DNA from: JADGRF01 sp035274465
GTDB taxonomy: Bacteria; Myxococcota_A; Polyangia; Polyangiales; JAFGIB01
DNA length: 64,000 nt
Direction of reading: 5' to 3'
Assembly: GCA_035274465.1 (NCBI GenBank)
Contig: DATEOF010000501.1
Coordinates: 1-64,000, forward strand
Positions 8,408 to 15,790 of the stretch are shown one piece after another. Below the pieces are notes generated by a model. That model had not been told where the DNA came from. It saw nothing but the letters and a program-made list of their open reading frames with translations, and did not search any database. A program made the translations under genes and the position numbers. Each line of letters opens with the position of its first letter. Position 1 is the stretch's first letter.

Positions 8408-8569
8408 TTAGCGGCGGCCCGCGAGCTTGCGCAAGAAGCGCCGTGGCGGTGGAGCGAAGCGGCGCGCGGCCTGTGCTAGCGAGGCGTTGCGCGCCTTCTC
8501 GTCAGTCAGACGTTGCTTGGGCTTTGGCGTGCGCGTCGCCGCAGTGGACGGTTGTTCGGGTTGTTGCAT
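8408..8569 (-). CDS. Small basic protein, 53 aa
   Basis: The ATG at 8569 is preceded by GAGAGG with a 6-base gap, a strong ribosome site, and the TAA at 8408 is followed directly by the perfect 13-bp hairpin. These two signals are the main reasons to call it real. The product (MQQPEQPSTAATRTPKPKQR at its start) has a Gln/Pro/Thr-rich N-terminus and a strongly basic C-terminus (ARRFAPPPRRFLRKLAGRR). It has no cysteine, no signal peptide and no membrane segment. The net positive charge would suit nucleic-acid binding, but no family is recognised. The frame is open further upstream (to 8614), but that part lacks a ribosome site. Confidence 0.45.
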   Translation of the reverse strand: MQQPEQPSTAATRTPKPKQRLTDEKARNASLAQAARRFAPPPRRFLRKLAGRR

Positions 8570-9012
8570 ATCGAACCTCTCACCCCAAGGGTGTTTGCTC
8601 AGCGGCGCACCCAAGGGTGCTTGCTTCGCGGCTCATTCGGTCGGAGGACAGAGCTCGAGACGGAGCGCCGCGGCCCTGCCGTGTCCGAGAGACACGGCGG
8701 CGTGTTGGGTTCGCGACGCAGATGAGGTCGCGCCGCGCGGGGCGCGCACGACAAAGGGGAAAACCCGCACGTCTGGCGGCGAATCGTCGCCGGTCCAGAC
8801 AGACACTCCTGCCAGCTCAGCCTCGACACTGCTCCACGACTCGCGCCGGCATGGTCGGCGGGTTCGTCGTCAGGGCAGGAGGCGCGGGGAGTATCAGATG
8901 AGGTTGGTCATAGATGACGCGCTCAGCGAACGCGTCGAGCCTGTTGTAGGCGCGGCCGAACCGCGAAGCAAGTGCGACCAGGCAGAAAACCAGCACAAGC
9001 GTTGTCGCCTCA
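8570..9012. other. 443-bp non-coding stretch with hairpins upstream of kup
   Basis: No convincing gene. It contains two imperfect copies of a ~25-bp sequence with a CACCC(C)AAGGGTG core (8581-8607 and 8608-8632), a perfect 8-bp hairpin GCCGTGTC/GACACGGC (8678-8698, 5-nt loop), and a longer bulged hairpin around GTCTGG...CCAGAC (8771-8800). It may hold the promoters of the small gene and of kup, and a structured kup leader. kup-type genes are known targets of c-di-AMP riboswitches in some bacteria, but I could not match that consensus here. Confidence 0.4.
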
Positions 9013-11028
9013 ATGGGCTACGCTGCGCGCGTGGAGCAAGTTTCCCCGAAGCCTGCGCTCGCGGCGCGAAGTCTGCCGACGCCTCGCACTCGCGGTGAAC
9101 CCATCGTCAGCCTGGCACTCGGTGCACTGGGCGTCGTGTTCGGGGACATCGGCACGAGTCCGCTGTACACCCTGCGCGAGTGCATGCACGCGGTCGGCGG
9201 CGAGCGTGCGTCGACCACCGATCTGTTCGGCATCCTGTCGCTGATCTTTTGGTCGCTGACCATGGTCGTGACGGTCAAGTACCTGGCCTTCGTGATGCGC
9301 GCGGCGAACCACGGCGAAGGCGGCATCTTCGCCTTGCTCGCCATCTTGCCGGAGAACATGCGCACGCACCCGTCGCGCACCCTGCCGCCGGCAGCTGCAG
9401 GCGAGGGCGCGCGCACGTCGCATGTCGCGCGGCGCTCGCCCGCCCGCCTGACGTGGGTGGCCGTGATGGTCGTCATCGGCGCCTCGCTCTTGTACGGCGA
9501 CGGAGCCATCACGCCCGCGATCTCGGTGCTGGCAGCGATCGAGGGCCTGGCCATGGCGGATCCCGACTTCGGGCCGCTGATCGTACCCATCACCTGCGCG
9601 ATCCTGGTCGGCCTGTTCGCGATCCAGCGCCGCGGCACGGGTGCGGTCGGACAAATGTTCGGGCCGATCATGCTGGTCTGGTTCGCGGTGATCGGCACGC
9701 TGGGCGTGGCGCAGATCATTCAGCGGCCGCAGGTCCTGGTGGCGTTGTCTCCCGTGTACGCGGTGCAGCACTTTGCAACGCACGGCTGGCACGGCTTCTT
9801 GGTGCTCGGCTCGGTGGTCCTCGCGGTCACGGGCGGCGAAGCGCTGTATGCCGACATGGGCCACTTCGGTGTCCGGCCGATCCGCTTCGTCTGGCTCGGC
9901 TTCGCGATGCCTGCGCTCGTGCTCTGCTACTTCGGCCAGGGGGCGCTGCTGCTGCGCGAGCCCCACGCGCTCGCCAATCCGTTCTTCGGCATGGTGCCAC
10001 CCGGAGGCTACACGCTGGCGATGGTCGTGTTGTCGAGCATGGCCACGGTGATCGCGTCGCAAGCGCTGATCTCGGGCGCGTTCTCGTTGACCCGTCAGGC
10101 GATGCAACTTGGCTATTTCCCGCGCGTCACGATCAAACACACCGCGCATCACATGGAGGGCCAAATCTACATCCCGCAGATCAACTGGCTGCTCGCTGTG
10201 GCGTGTTTGCTGCTGGTGCTGGGCTTTCAGCGCTCGGACCGCCTGGCTGCGGCCTACGGCATCGCGGTCACGGGCACCATGACCATCACGTCGGTCGTGT
10301 TCTACGTCGTGTCGCGCCAGTCGTTCGGTTGGCCGCGCTGGAAGGCGCTGCCCTTGCTCGTGCTGTTCCTGGCCTTCGACCTGCCGTTCTTCATCGCCAA
10401 TACGTTCAAGATCCGCGACGGCGGCTGGGTGCCGGTCATGATCGGTATGGTCTTCGTCGCCTCCATGCTGGTCTGGAGCCGTGGCCGCACGCTGGTCATC
10501 GAGCAGTACGCGGAGCGCTTTCCGAGCTTCGATGACGCGCTGCCGGTGCTGCGCGCCCACCTCTCTGGGCGCACGCCCGGGGTTGCGGTGTTCATGGCCT
10601 CCAGCACGACCCACGTGCCGCCGATCCTCATGCACTTCGTGGAGCGCATCAGGGTGCTCCCCGAGACGGTCATCCTGTTGACCGTGATCACCGAGAGCAC
10701 ACCAGCGGTCCCGTACGACCAACGCTCCGAGCTGACTGCGCTGGGCGAGGGGGTCTACCGACTGATCGTGCGCTACGGCTTCATGGAGCACCCGAAGGTG
10801 CCGCAGGTCGTGGGGGACTCTTGCGCACGCCACAAGCTCCACATCGATTTACGCGACGCCACGTACTATCTGGGGCGCGATAGTCTGCTCGCTACCCGGG
10901 CCGGCAAGATGGGCAGCGTGGCCGAAAGCTTCTTCGCGTACCTCGCGCGCAACGCCGTGGCCGCGGACCGGCACTTCGGCATCCCGCCTAGACAGGTAGT
11001 CGAGATCGGTTTGCAGATCGACTTGTAA
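9013..11028 (+). CDS. kup: Kup-family potassium uptake transporter
   Basis: 671 aa, the normal length for Kup. This inner-membrane K+/H+ symporter has about 12 transmembrane segments and a cytoplasmic C-terminal domain. The family signature VVFGDIGTSPLYTL is at 41-54, followed by GEGGIFALLA, YGDGAITPAISVLAAIEGL and ALYADMGHFG, all hallmark Kup motifs. The last ~170 residues form the soluble domain (VFMASSTTHVPPILMHFVER; RYGFMEHPKVPQV; YYLGRDSLL). The ATG at 9013 gives a ~30-residue polar N-terminus; a GTG at 9031 is an alternative. The gene is preceded by a 443-bp non-coding leader with several hairpins, and a 6-bp-stem hairpin (11041-11058) follows the stop. Confidence 0.95.
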   Translation: MGYAARVEQVSPKPALAARSLPTPRTRGEPIVSLALGALGVVFGDIGTSPLYTLRECMHAVGGERASTTDLFGILSLIFWSLTMVVTVKYLAFVMRAANHGEGGIFALLAILPENMRTHPSRTLPPAAAGEGARTSHVARRSPARLTWVAVMVVIGASLLYGDGAITPAISVLAAIEGLAMADPDFGPLIVPITCAILVGLFAIQRRGTGAVGQMFGPIMLVWFAVIGTLGVAQIIQRPQVLVALSPVYAVQHFATHGWHGFLVLGSVVLAVTGGEALYADMGHFGVRPIRFVWLGFAMPALVLCYFGQGALLLREPHALANPFFGMVPPGGYTLAMVVLSSMATVIASQALISGAFSLTRQAMQLGYFPRVTIKHTAHHMEGQIYIPQINWLLAVACLLLVLGFQRSDRLAAAYGIAVTGTMTITSVVFYVVSRQSFGWPRWKALPLLVLFLAFDLPFFIANTFKIRDGGWVPVMIGMVFVASMLVWSRGRTLVIEQYAERFPSFDDALPVLRAHLSGRTPGVAVFMASSTTHVPPILMHFVERIRVLPETVILLTVITESTPAVPYDQRSELTALGEGVYRLIVRYGFMEHPKVPQVVGDSCARHKLHIDLRDATYYLGRDSLLATRAGKMGSVAESFFAYLARNAVAADRHFGIPPRQVVEIGLQIDL

Positions 11029-11040
11029 CTGAGCCAGTCG

Positions 11041-11058
11041 CTGACTGATGCGAGTCAG
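11041..11058 (+). terminator. Weak hairpin after kup
   Basis: CTGACT/AGTCAG, 6-bp stem with a 6-nt loop, 12 bp after the kup stop and without a T-run. Possible terminator or attenuator. Confidence 0.3.
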
Positions 11059-11150
11059 TCGGGTACCCGAACCCGACTTACTCGACAGTTGGGCTCGCAA
11101 GCTGTGCTCGAGCTGGTATGATGCCCCTCGCGCGTGCGGGGGGAACTTCA

Positions 11151-11173
11151 CGCGACCTTGGAGGGAGGTCGCG
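11151..11173 (+). promoter_or_regulatory. 8-bp hairpin in response-regulator leader
   Basis: CGCGACCT (11151-11158) pairs with AGGTCGCG (11166-11173) around a 7-nt purine-rich loop (TGGAGGG). It lies 75 bp before the receiver gene start and could fold in the mRNA leader. Confidence 0.35.
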
Positions 11174-11248
11174 GGGCAGCAGCTCGCGCGTCGCCTCTTC
11201 GCGAGCTCCTGCAGCTGTGCGCCTTCCGTGAGTTGCGTTGGAACTGCC

Positions 11249-11647
11249 ATGTCCACCACGCCACGACCCCGTGTACTCATCATCGATGACGAGCCAGCTA
11301 TCCTGGCCGTGTACCCCGAGGTGTTGGGTGTCGACTACGACGTGTCAGTTGCGTCCAGCGGCCAGGAGGCACTCGACAGGTTGGCTGGCGACCCCGGCTT
11401 CGACGTCATCCTGTGCGACTATATGATGCCCGACATGGATGGCCGCGCCCTGTACGAGCGCCTGAGCTCACAGGCGCCGCAGTTGCTCGATAAAATGCTG
11501 TTCTGCAGCGGCGGGCTGGTAAGCGAGCGCGCGCGGGAGTTCGTGGCGAGCCTGCCGCATCCTCTGCTCGAGAAGCCGGTGCCGATCGACGCGCTGACCG
11601 CGGCCATCGACAGCGTGGCAAAGCACCCACGTCGCGGCAAAGCCTGA
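11249..11647 (+). CDS. Stand-alone receiver-domain response regulator
   Basis: 132 aa, a single CheY-like receiver domain with no output domain. The acidic pocket IIDDEP (Asp13, Asp14), phospho-acceptor Asp57 in CDYMMPDMDG, the conserved Ser in LFCSGG (Ser87) and Lys109 in LEKPVP are all present, so phosphorylation should work. The ATG at 11249 is chosen because it places the first beta strand at residue 8; the upstream frame is open but has no homology-like content. No histidine kinase gene is nearby. The next genes downstream encode a MotA/MotB-like stator pair, 176 bp away, so it might modulate that machinery, but this is only positional inference. Confidence 0.88.
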   Translation: MSTTPRPRVLIIDDEPAILAVYPEVLGVDYDVSVASSGQEALDRLAGDPGFDVILCDYMMPDMDGRALYERLSSQAPQLLDKMLFCSGGLVSERAREFVASLPHPLLEKPVPIDALTAAIDSVAKHPRRGKA

Positions 11648-11714
11648 TCGTCGACAATAGTCCTTGTCACGATCCGGTGTGCCTCAAGTTCGGACTGTAC
11701 GGTATGTGCGCGTT

Positions 11715-11732
11715 CGCCGGCGGGTGCCGGCG
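11715..11732 (+). terminator. GC-rich hairpin after receiver gene
   Basis: CGCCGGC (11715-11721) and GCCGGCG (11726-11732) form a perfect 7-bp stem with a GGGT loop, 68 bp after the receiver stop and ~90 bp before the MotA-like gene. It is a candidate terminator or leader hairpin without a T-run. Confidence 0.4.
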
Positions 11733-11823
11733 TCTGCGGATGTTCAAAGGTGCTCACGTTATCGGTGCGCTGCTGCACCGATTGCTGGATTGAAGCCGCG
11801 CGGCGGACGCCTTATTCAGCCTC

Positions 11824-12735
11824 ATGCAGAACCCGCTTTTCCGAAGCCTCTTGCTGCTAGACACCAGCGGCTACGTAATCATCGCGGCGATCCTGACGCT
11901 GCTGATCAGCGCGATCTTGCTCAGCATCACCATCCGCGCTCGCTACGCGCGCATCGAACGCGAGCTCCGGCGCCACCCGGGTGGCCAGGCAGCGTTCGAT
12001 ACTCACGTCCTGAATCGCATCGTCAGCGACTTCGAGAGCGCGCGCTCGCTCAATCCCAGCGACATCAACAGCCAGGCCATCATCGAGCGCCGCTTCGACA
12101 GCGAGCTGCGCGGCCTGATCGTGGGCGAGCGCTTCATCAAGGCCAGCACGGGACTCCTGATCATCCTGGGCCTGGTCGGCACCTTCTACGGCCTGACGCT
12201 CTCCATCGGCAGGCTCGTCGAGCTGGTGACGGGCAACGGCACGCCGAACACCGAGATCACCGAGTCGCTGATGAGCGGCCTGGCGCAGGCGCTCGCGGGC
12301 ATGTCGGTCGCGTTCTCGGCCTCGCTGGTCGGCATCGTCTCCGCGATCATCATGACGCTGGTGGGCGTGTTCGCGAACGTGACCGATCGGCGCGTGGCGT
12401 TGATGGTCCAGATCGAAGCCTTCCTCGACAACGAGCTGCAGGCCGTGCCCCAGGGGGCGCACGCGGGCGGGCCCGGCCGGGCCCCCGTCGGCATGCACGC
12501 GGCCACCAGTCAGGAGCTCGATCGCATGCTCTACGGCTTCAGCGCCTCGGTCGAGCAGCTGCAGCAGAGCGTCACCCAGTTCGAGACCGCGCTGGCCAAC
12601 TTCTCGGCCAGCACGCGCGACTTCCGCGAGTTCAACTACCACCTCAAAGACAACGTGCAGCGCATGAGCCTGAGCTTCGGTGATCTGAGCGAGACGCTCA
12701 AAGAACACACGCGCGCGCTGCGCCCACGGAGCTGA
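11824..12735 (+). CDS. MotA/TolQ/ExbB-type proton channel subunit (ZorA-like)
   Basis: 303 aa inner-membrane protein with three predicted membrane segments (about 15-38, 108-130 and 156-184). The MotA/TolQ/ExbB signature region is GLVGTFYGLTLSIGRLV (116-132) plus AGMSVAFSASLVGIVSAIIM (158-177). A charged cytoplasmic loop lies between TM1 and TM2, and a soluble C-terminal tail of ~115 residues with alternating Gln/Leu looks coiled-coil. It would form the pentameric stator around the product of the next gene, which starts 2 bp after this stop. TM arrangement and partner type match ZorA/ZorB of Zorya defence and other MotAB-like units more than flagellar MotA. The tail is much shorter than in typical ZorA. 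Confidence 0.8.
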   Translation: MQNPLFRSLLLLDTSGYVIIAAILTLLISAILLSITIRARYARIERELRRHPGGQAAFDTHVLNRIVSDFESARSLNPSDINSQAIIERRFDSELRGLIVGERFIKASTGLLIILGLVGTFYGLTLSIGRLVELVTGNGTPNTEITESLMSGLAQALAGMSVAFSASLVGIVSAIIMTLVGVFANVTDRRVALMVQIEAFLDNELQAVPQGAHAGGPGRAPVGMHAATSQELDRMLYGFSASVEQLQQSVTQFETALANFSASTRDFREFNYHLKDNVQRMSLSFGDLSETLKEHTRALRPRS

Positions 12736-12737
12736 CC

Positions 12738-13679
12738 ATGGGCAAGCGCAGGCGCATGTTGCTCACGGACGAGGCCACCGAGAACTTCTGGCCCTCGTTC
12801 ACCGATCTGATCTCGACCATCTCGATGATTTTGTTCGTGCTGGTCTTGCTCGCTTACATCCAGAACCTGATCGCGGGCAAGAACCTCGAGCGCACGCGCT
12901 CTGAGCTGGCCGGCACGATGCTGCGCCTGCGCAGCTCGCAGCAGCAAGTCGCGACCTCCGAACGCAAGCTCAAGGTGCTGGCCAGCGAGATCGAGGCAGG
13001 CCAGACGCAGCTCGCGCTCTCGCGCGCGCAGCTCGATCAGCAACAAGCGGTGATCGCCGACAGCACGCGGCAGCTGAGCGAGGTGCGCTCGCGCCTGCAA
13101 GGCATCGCGGTGTTGCGCGTCGAGGTGCTGAAGAAGGTCAAGGAGTCGATCGACGCCCAGCTGGCGGGCGCGGTCGCCGGCGCCTCTGGTGCGCGCATCG
13201 CCGAGAACGGTAACATCGTGATCGAAGAGAGCCTGGTCTTCGAGTCCGACTCGTACTCGATTCGACCGGAGGGCAAGCGCTTCCTGGACAGCGTGGCGAA
13301 GGCCTTCGCCAAGGTCCTGGACGACCCGAACGTGCGGCAAAACATCGACGCCATCCTGGTGCAAGGGCATACCGACGAGCGCGGCAGTGTGGCGTACAAC
13401 CGCGACCTCTCCGCCAAGCGCGCCAATGCCGTGCTCAACTACATGTTCGCCGCCGATCCGCAGCTCGAGCAGGCGTACGGCAACTACTTCGCCTCGAGCG
13501 CATACTCGAAGTTTCGGCCGCTGAACCCCGAGCACAACGAGGCTGCCTACAAGCAGAACCGGCGCATCGAGATCTCGGTCGTGCTCAAGGACGCCAGCGT
13601 TCGCGACATCATCGACGACTACATGAAGAACCTGGACCCGATGGTCCATCCTCCCGCCGAAGCTACACCTCCGCCCTGA
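12738..13679 (+). CDS. MotB/OmpA-domain stator subunit (ZorB-like)
   Basis: 313 aa. The short N-terminus ends in NFWPSFTDLISTISMILF, which holds Asp23 just before the single transmembrane helix (~25-45), the expected proton-binding position of MotB/ZorB. A Gln/Glu/Arg-rich coiled coil (50-130) leads to an OmpA/MotB peptidoglycan-binding domain (~155-295) with the signature VQGHTDERGSVAYN (208-221), followed by LSAKRANAVLNY and QNRRIEISVV. Together with the preceding gene it should form a peptidoglycan-anchored, proton-driven motor. No exbD or tolR is nearby, and there are no ZorC, ZorD or ZorE genes. The gene ends in a 17-bp convergent overlap with the uracil-DNA glycosylase. Confidence 0.82.
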   Translation: MGKRRRMLLTDEATENFWPSFTDLISTISMILFVLVLLAYIQNLIAGKNLERTRSELAGTMLRLRSSQQQVATSERKLKVLASEIEAGQTQLALSRAQLDQQQAVIADSTRQLSEVRSRLQGIAVLRVEVLKKVKESIDAQLAGAVAGASGARIAENGNIVIEESLVFESDSYSIRPEGKRFLDSVAKAFAKVLDDPNVRQNIDAILVQGHTDERGSVAYNRDLSAKRANAVLNYMFAADPQLEQAYGNYFASSAYSKFRPLNPEHNEAAYKQNRRIEISVVLKDASVRDIIDDYMKNLDPMVHPPAEATPPP

Positions 13680-14301
13680 GCGCAGCCCAGGCGGGATGCG
13701 CGCCGATCAGCGAGAGCGCGCGCGCGGTCAGCGTGCGCCCTGGCTCGATCCGCGGCCAGACCGAGGCGCCGGATGGGTGCGGGAGCGCGATCACGTCACA
13801 CTCCCGCGCGCCGACTCGCACGCGCGCGGCAGTGCCGATCTGTTCTTGCAGCGGGCGCACCGGCAGGAACTGCGCGATCGCAAGCCGGCCCACAGGGATG
13901 ATCAGCTGCGGCTCGAGCAGGGCGATCTCGCGTTGCAAGAAGGGCCGGCAGTTCTCGATCTCGTGCGGAGCAGGCACGCGATCGCCGCTGCCTTTCTTCA
14001 GCTTGCCGGGGAAGCACCGGCATACCGCGGCGATGTACACGCGTTCGCGAAACTGGGCCTCGCCGAGGCCGAGTGGCTCGAACCAACGAAACAGCTGCTT
14101 GCCCGCGGTCCACGCGAACGGCCGCCCGAGCGCCGGCTCCTTTCCTCCCGGAGCCTGCCCGACCAACATCACGCGCGAGAGCACCGGCGAGCCGACCACG
14201 ACCGGCTTGTGCATCTCGGGGCAGCGCTTGCAGCGCCGCATTGAAGCCTGGTGCATGCGCAGCAGACGCAGCCGATCCGAACTCTCTTCCACGCCGCTCA
14301 C
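13663..14301 (-). CDS. Uracil-DNA glycosylase superfamily protein (family 4-like, Fe-S)
   Basis: 212 aa, the length of family 4/5 UDGs. Motif 1 is VGQAPGGKEPALGRPF (47-62), equivalent to GEAPGxxEDxxGxPF with the catalytic-loop acid kept as Glu55. Motif 3 is HPSGAS (175-180), in the place of HPSPxS. Cysteines at 24 and 27 (CKRC), 94/96 (CRC) and 118 fit a 4Fe-4S cluster as in family 4. It would excise uracil from DNA to start base-excision repair, but the substitutions in both motifs leave room for an altered specificity or the UdgX-like DNA-crosslinking variant. It is convergent with the MotB-like gene. Confidence 0.8.
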   Translation of the reverse strand: MSGVEESSDRLRLLRMHQASMRRCKRCPEMHKPVVVGSPVLSRVMLVGQAPGGKEPALGRPFAWTAGKQLFRWFEPLGLGEAQFRERVYIAAVCRCFPGKLKKGSGDRVPAPHEIENCRPFLQREIALLEPQLIIPVGRLAIAQFLPVRPLQEQIGTAARVRVGARECDVIALPHPSGASVWPRIEPGRTLTARALSLIGAHPAWAALRAEV

Positions 14302-14314
14302 TCTGCACCATTCG

Positions 14315-14483
14315 CGCGCCTCGCGCCCTCGCGCCCCCGCGCCCTCGCGCCAAGAGAGAGAAGAGATTGTCGCCGGGAGAACGTCTCGTGGTTTGGCGCT
14401 CTGCTGGCGTTCTGCCTGGCGTCCCTTGGCGATTTCTCGATTTCTCTCCGACGATTGGCCTTCTTGGCGGCTTGGCGGTTCAC
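14315..14483. repeat. GGCG/CGCC-rich intergenic repeat element
   Basis: The left part is five tandem copies of an 8-mer, CGCGCCCT and variants (14315-14353). The right part (14391-14483) repeats TTGGCG/CTGGCG at 8-12 nt spacing and ends CTTGGCGGCTTGGCGGTTCAC. It resembles the dispersed GAACCGCCAAG...GCCAAG-type intergenic repeats I know from other bacterial genomes, although here the copy is degenerate. It fills the gap between the UDG start and the MFS gene. Confidence 0.5.
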
Positions 14484-14524
14484 GCTCTCGAGCGACCCGT
14501 GGTCAGCTATAAGCACCGCACGGA

Positions 14525-15679
14525 ATGCGGTCACTCGGCGGCGCCACCTTCTTTGTCTTCGGCATCGTGTTGGTGCTGCTGGGTGCCAATCAAGCCGAGC
14601 TCGCGCGCTCGCTCGAGCTCGATCTGGCGCGGTCCGGGTTTCTGGGGGCGATCCTGGCCCTGGGCCTCGGCGCGGGTGTCTTGATCGCGGGGCCGCTGGC
14701 GGATCGCTTTCCGCACCGGCCGCTGTTCATCGGCTCTTGCTTGTTGGCGGCGGCGGGTCTGGGCAGTGTCGACGATGGACGCGGCTACGTCGGCGTGGTC
14801 TTGTTGTTGCTGATCGCTGGCCTCGGCTGCGGCATCTACGACACCGTGGTCAACGCCGCGGTCGTTCGACAAAACCCGGAGCGCTCGGCGTCCGCGCTGG
14901 CGCTGGTGCATTCGCTGGCGACGCTCGGCGCGGGCATCGGGCCCTTGCTGATCCGCTATTGGCTGAGCCACGGCCACTGGGCGCGCACGTTTCACGCGCT
15001 CGCCGTGCTGCACGTCGTGCTCGCGCTCTGGGGCTTGTTCAGCCCGGCCTGGAGCAGGCACGGCGCTGTGCCCGACGTGCAGCGCGTGGCGGCGGACATG
15101 GCCTGGCCCGCGCTGATCGCGCTCAGCATCGTGGCGTTTGCGTACGTCGGGGTCGAGAACGGGATCACGGTGTTCGCGGTGCCGTGGGCGCAGAGCCGCG
15201 GGGAGTCCGAGGCGGTCGGCCAGTGGAGCATCAGCAGCCTGTGGAGCGGCCTGTTCATCGGGCGGCTGGGGCTCGTGCTGCGGCCTCCGCGCCGTGGCCT
15301 CTCGCTCCTGGCTGTCGCAGGTCTGGGCGGAGCCGCGATCGTGTGCGCGACCAGCATGTTCGAGCTCGGCCCGCTCGTGCTGGCCACGGGCTTCGCGGGC
15401 GTGGTGCTGGGTCCGGTCTATCCGCTGATGATCGCGCTCGTCGCGCAGCGCTTCCCGGAGCGCAGCGGAACCGCGCTGGGTCTGGTCGCAGGCGCAGGCG
15501 CGGCGGGTGGCTTCGCGGTGCCGTGGCTGATCGGTGTGCTGGGAGACGCTTGGGGGGTGCGCCCGGCGTTGACGCTGCTGGGCGCGAGCGCGCTGTTCGT
15601 CTCGGCTGCAGCGCTCGGGCTCTCCCGCCGCGATGCGGCAGCGCTCGAGCCTGCAGCTGATGGCGGCAGCGGATCCTGA
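14525..15679 (+). CDS. MFS transporter
   Basis: 384 aa, about 12 hydrophobic segments, a compact major facilitator. Between the second and third helices it carries GPLADRFPHRPLFIG, the family A-motif (G-x-x-x-D-R-x-x-R/H-R). GLGCGIYDTVVNA and HSLATLGAGIGPLLIRY resemble the FucP/sugar-permease-like branch, and a loop near the middle has the second pseudo-repeat. Substrate is not predictable. It lies upstream of a LacI-type regulator (about 110 bp away), a common pairing for sugar transport genes, so a carbohydrate-related role is a mild inference. The ATG at 14525 is used because the first helix begins directly after it. Confidence 0.8.
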   Translation: MRSLGGATFFVFGIVLVLLGANQAELARSLELDLARSGFLGAILALGLGAGVLIAGPLADRFPHRPLFIGSCLLAAAGLGSVDDGRGYVGVVLLLLIAGLGCGIYDTVVNAAVVRQNPERSASALALVHSLATLGAGIGPLLIRYWLSHGHWARTFHALAVLHVVLALWGLFSPAWSRHGAVPDVQRVAADMAWPALIALSIVAFAYVGVENGITVFAVPWAQSRGESEAVGQWSISSLWSGLFIGRLGLVLRPPRRGLSLLAVAGLGGAAIVCATSMFELGPLVLATGFAGVVLGPVYPLMIALVAQRFPERSGTALGLVAGAGAAGGFAVPWLIGVLGDAWGVRPALTLLGASALFVSAAALGLSRRDAAALEPAADGGSGS

Positions 15680-15790
15680 TCGGCAACGTGAGCACCTCCG
15701 GATATTGCGTCACGCCAAACTCTGCTACACCTGAGTTGCGGAGATGTTTTGCCGGAGGACTTGGCCAACTTGTCCAACCGCCGAGAACAT

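Noticed and set aside
8570..9012. A c-di-AMP riboswitch before kup
   Set aside because: No match to the known consensus could be confirmed by eye; only hairpins are reported.
9010..10842. A 610-aa open frame opposite kup
   Set aside because: Antisense shadow: the plus-strand frame holds all Kup motifs.
11824..13679. Calling the stator pair a Zorya system
   Set aside because: No ZorC, ZorD or ZorE gene is adjacent and the ZorA-like tail is short, so only ZorAB-like is claimed.
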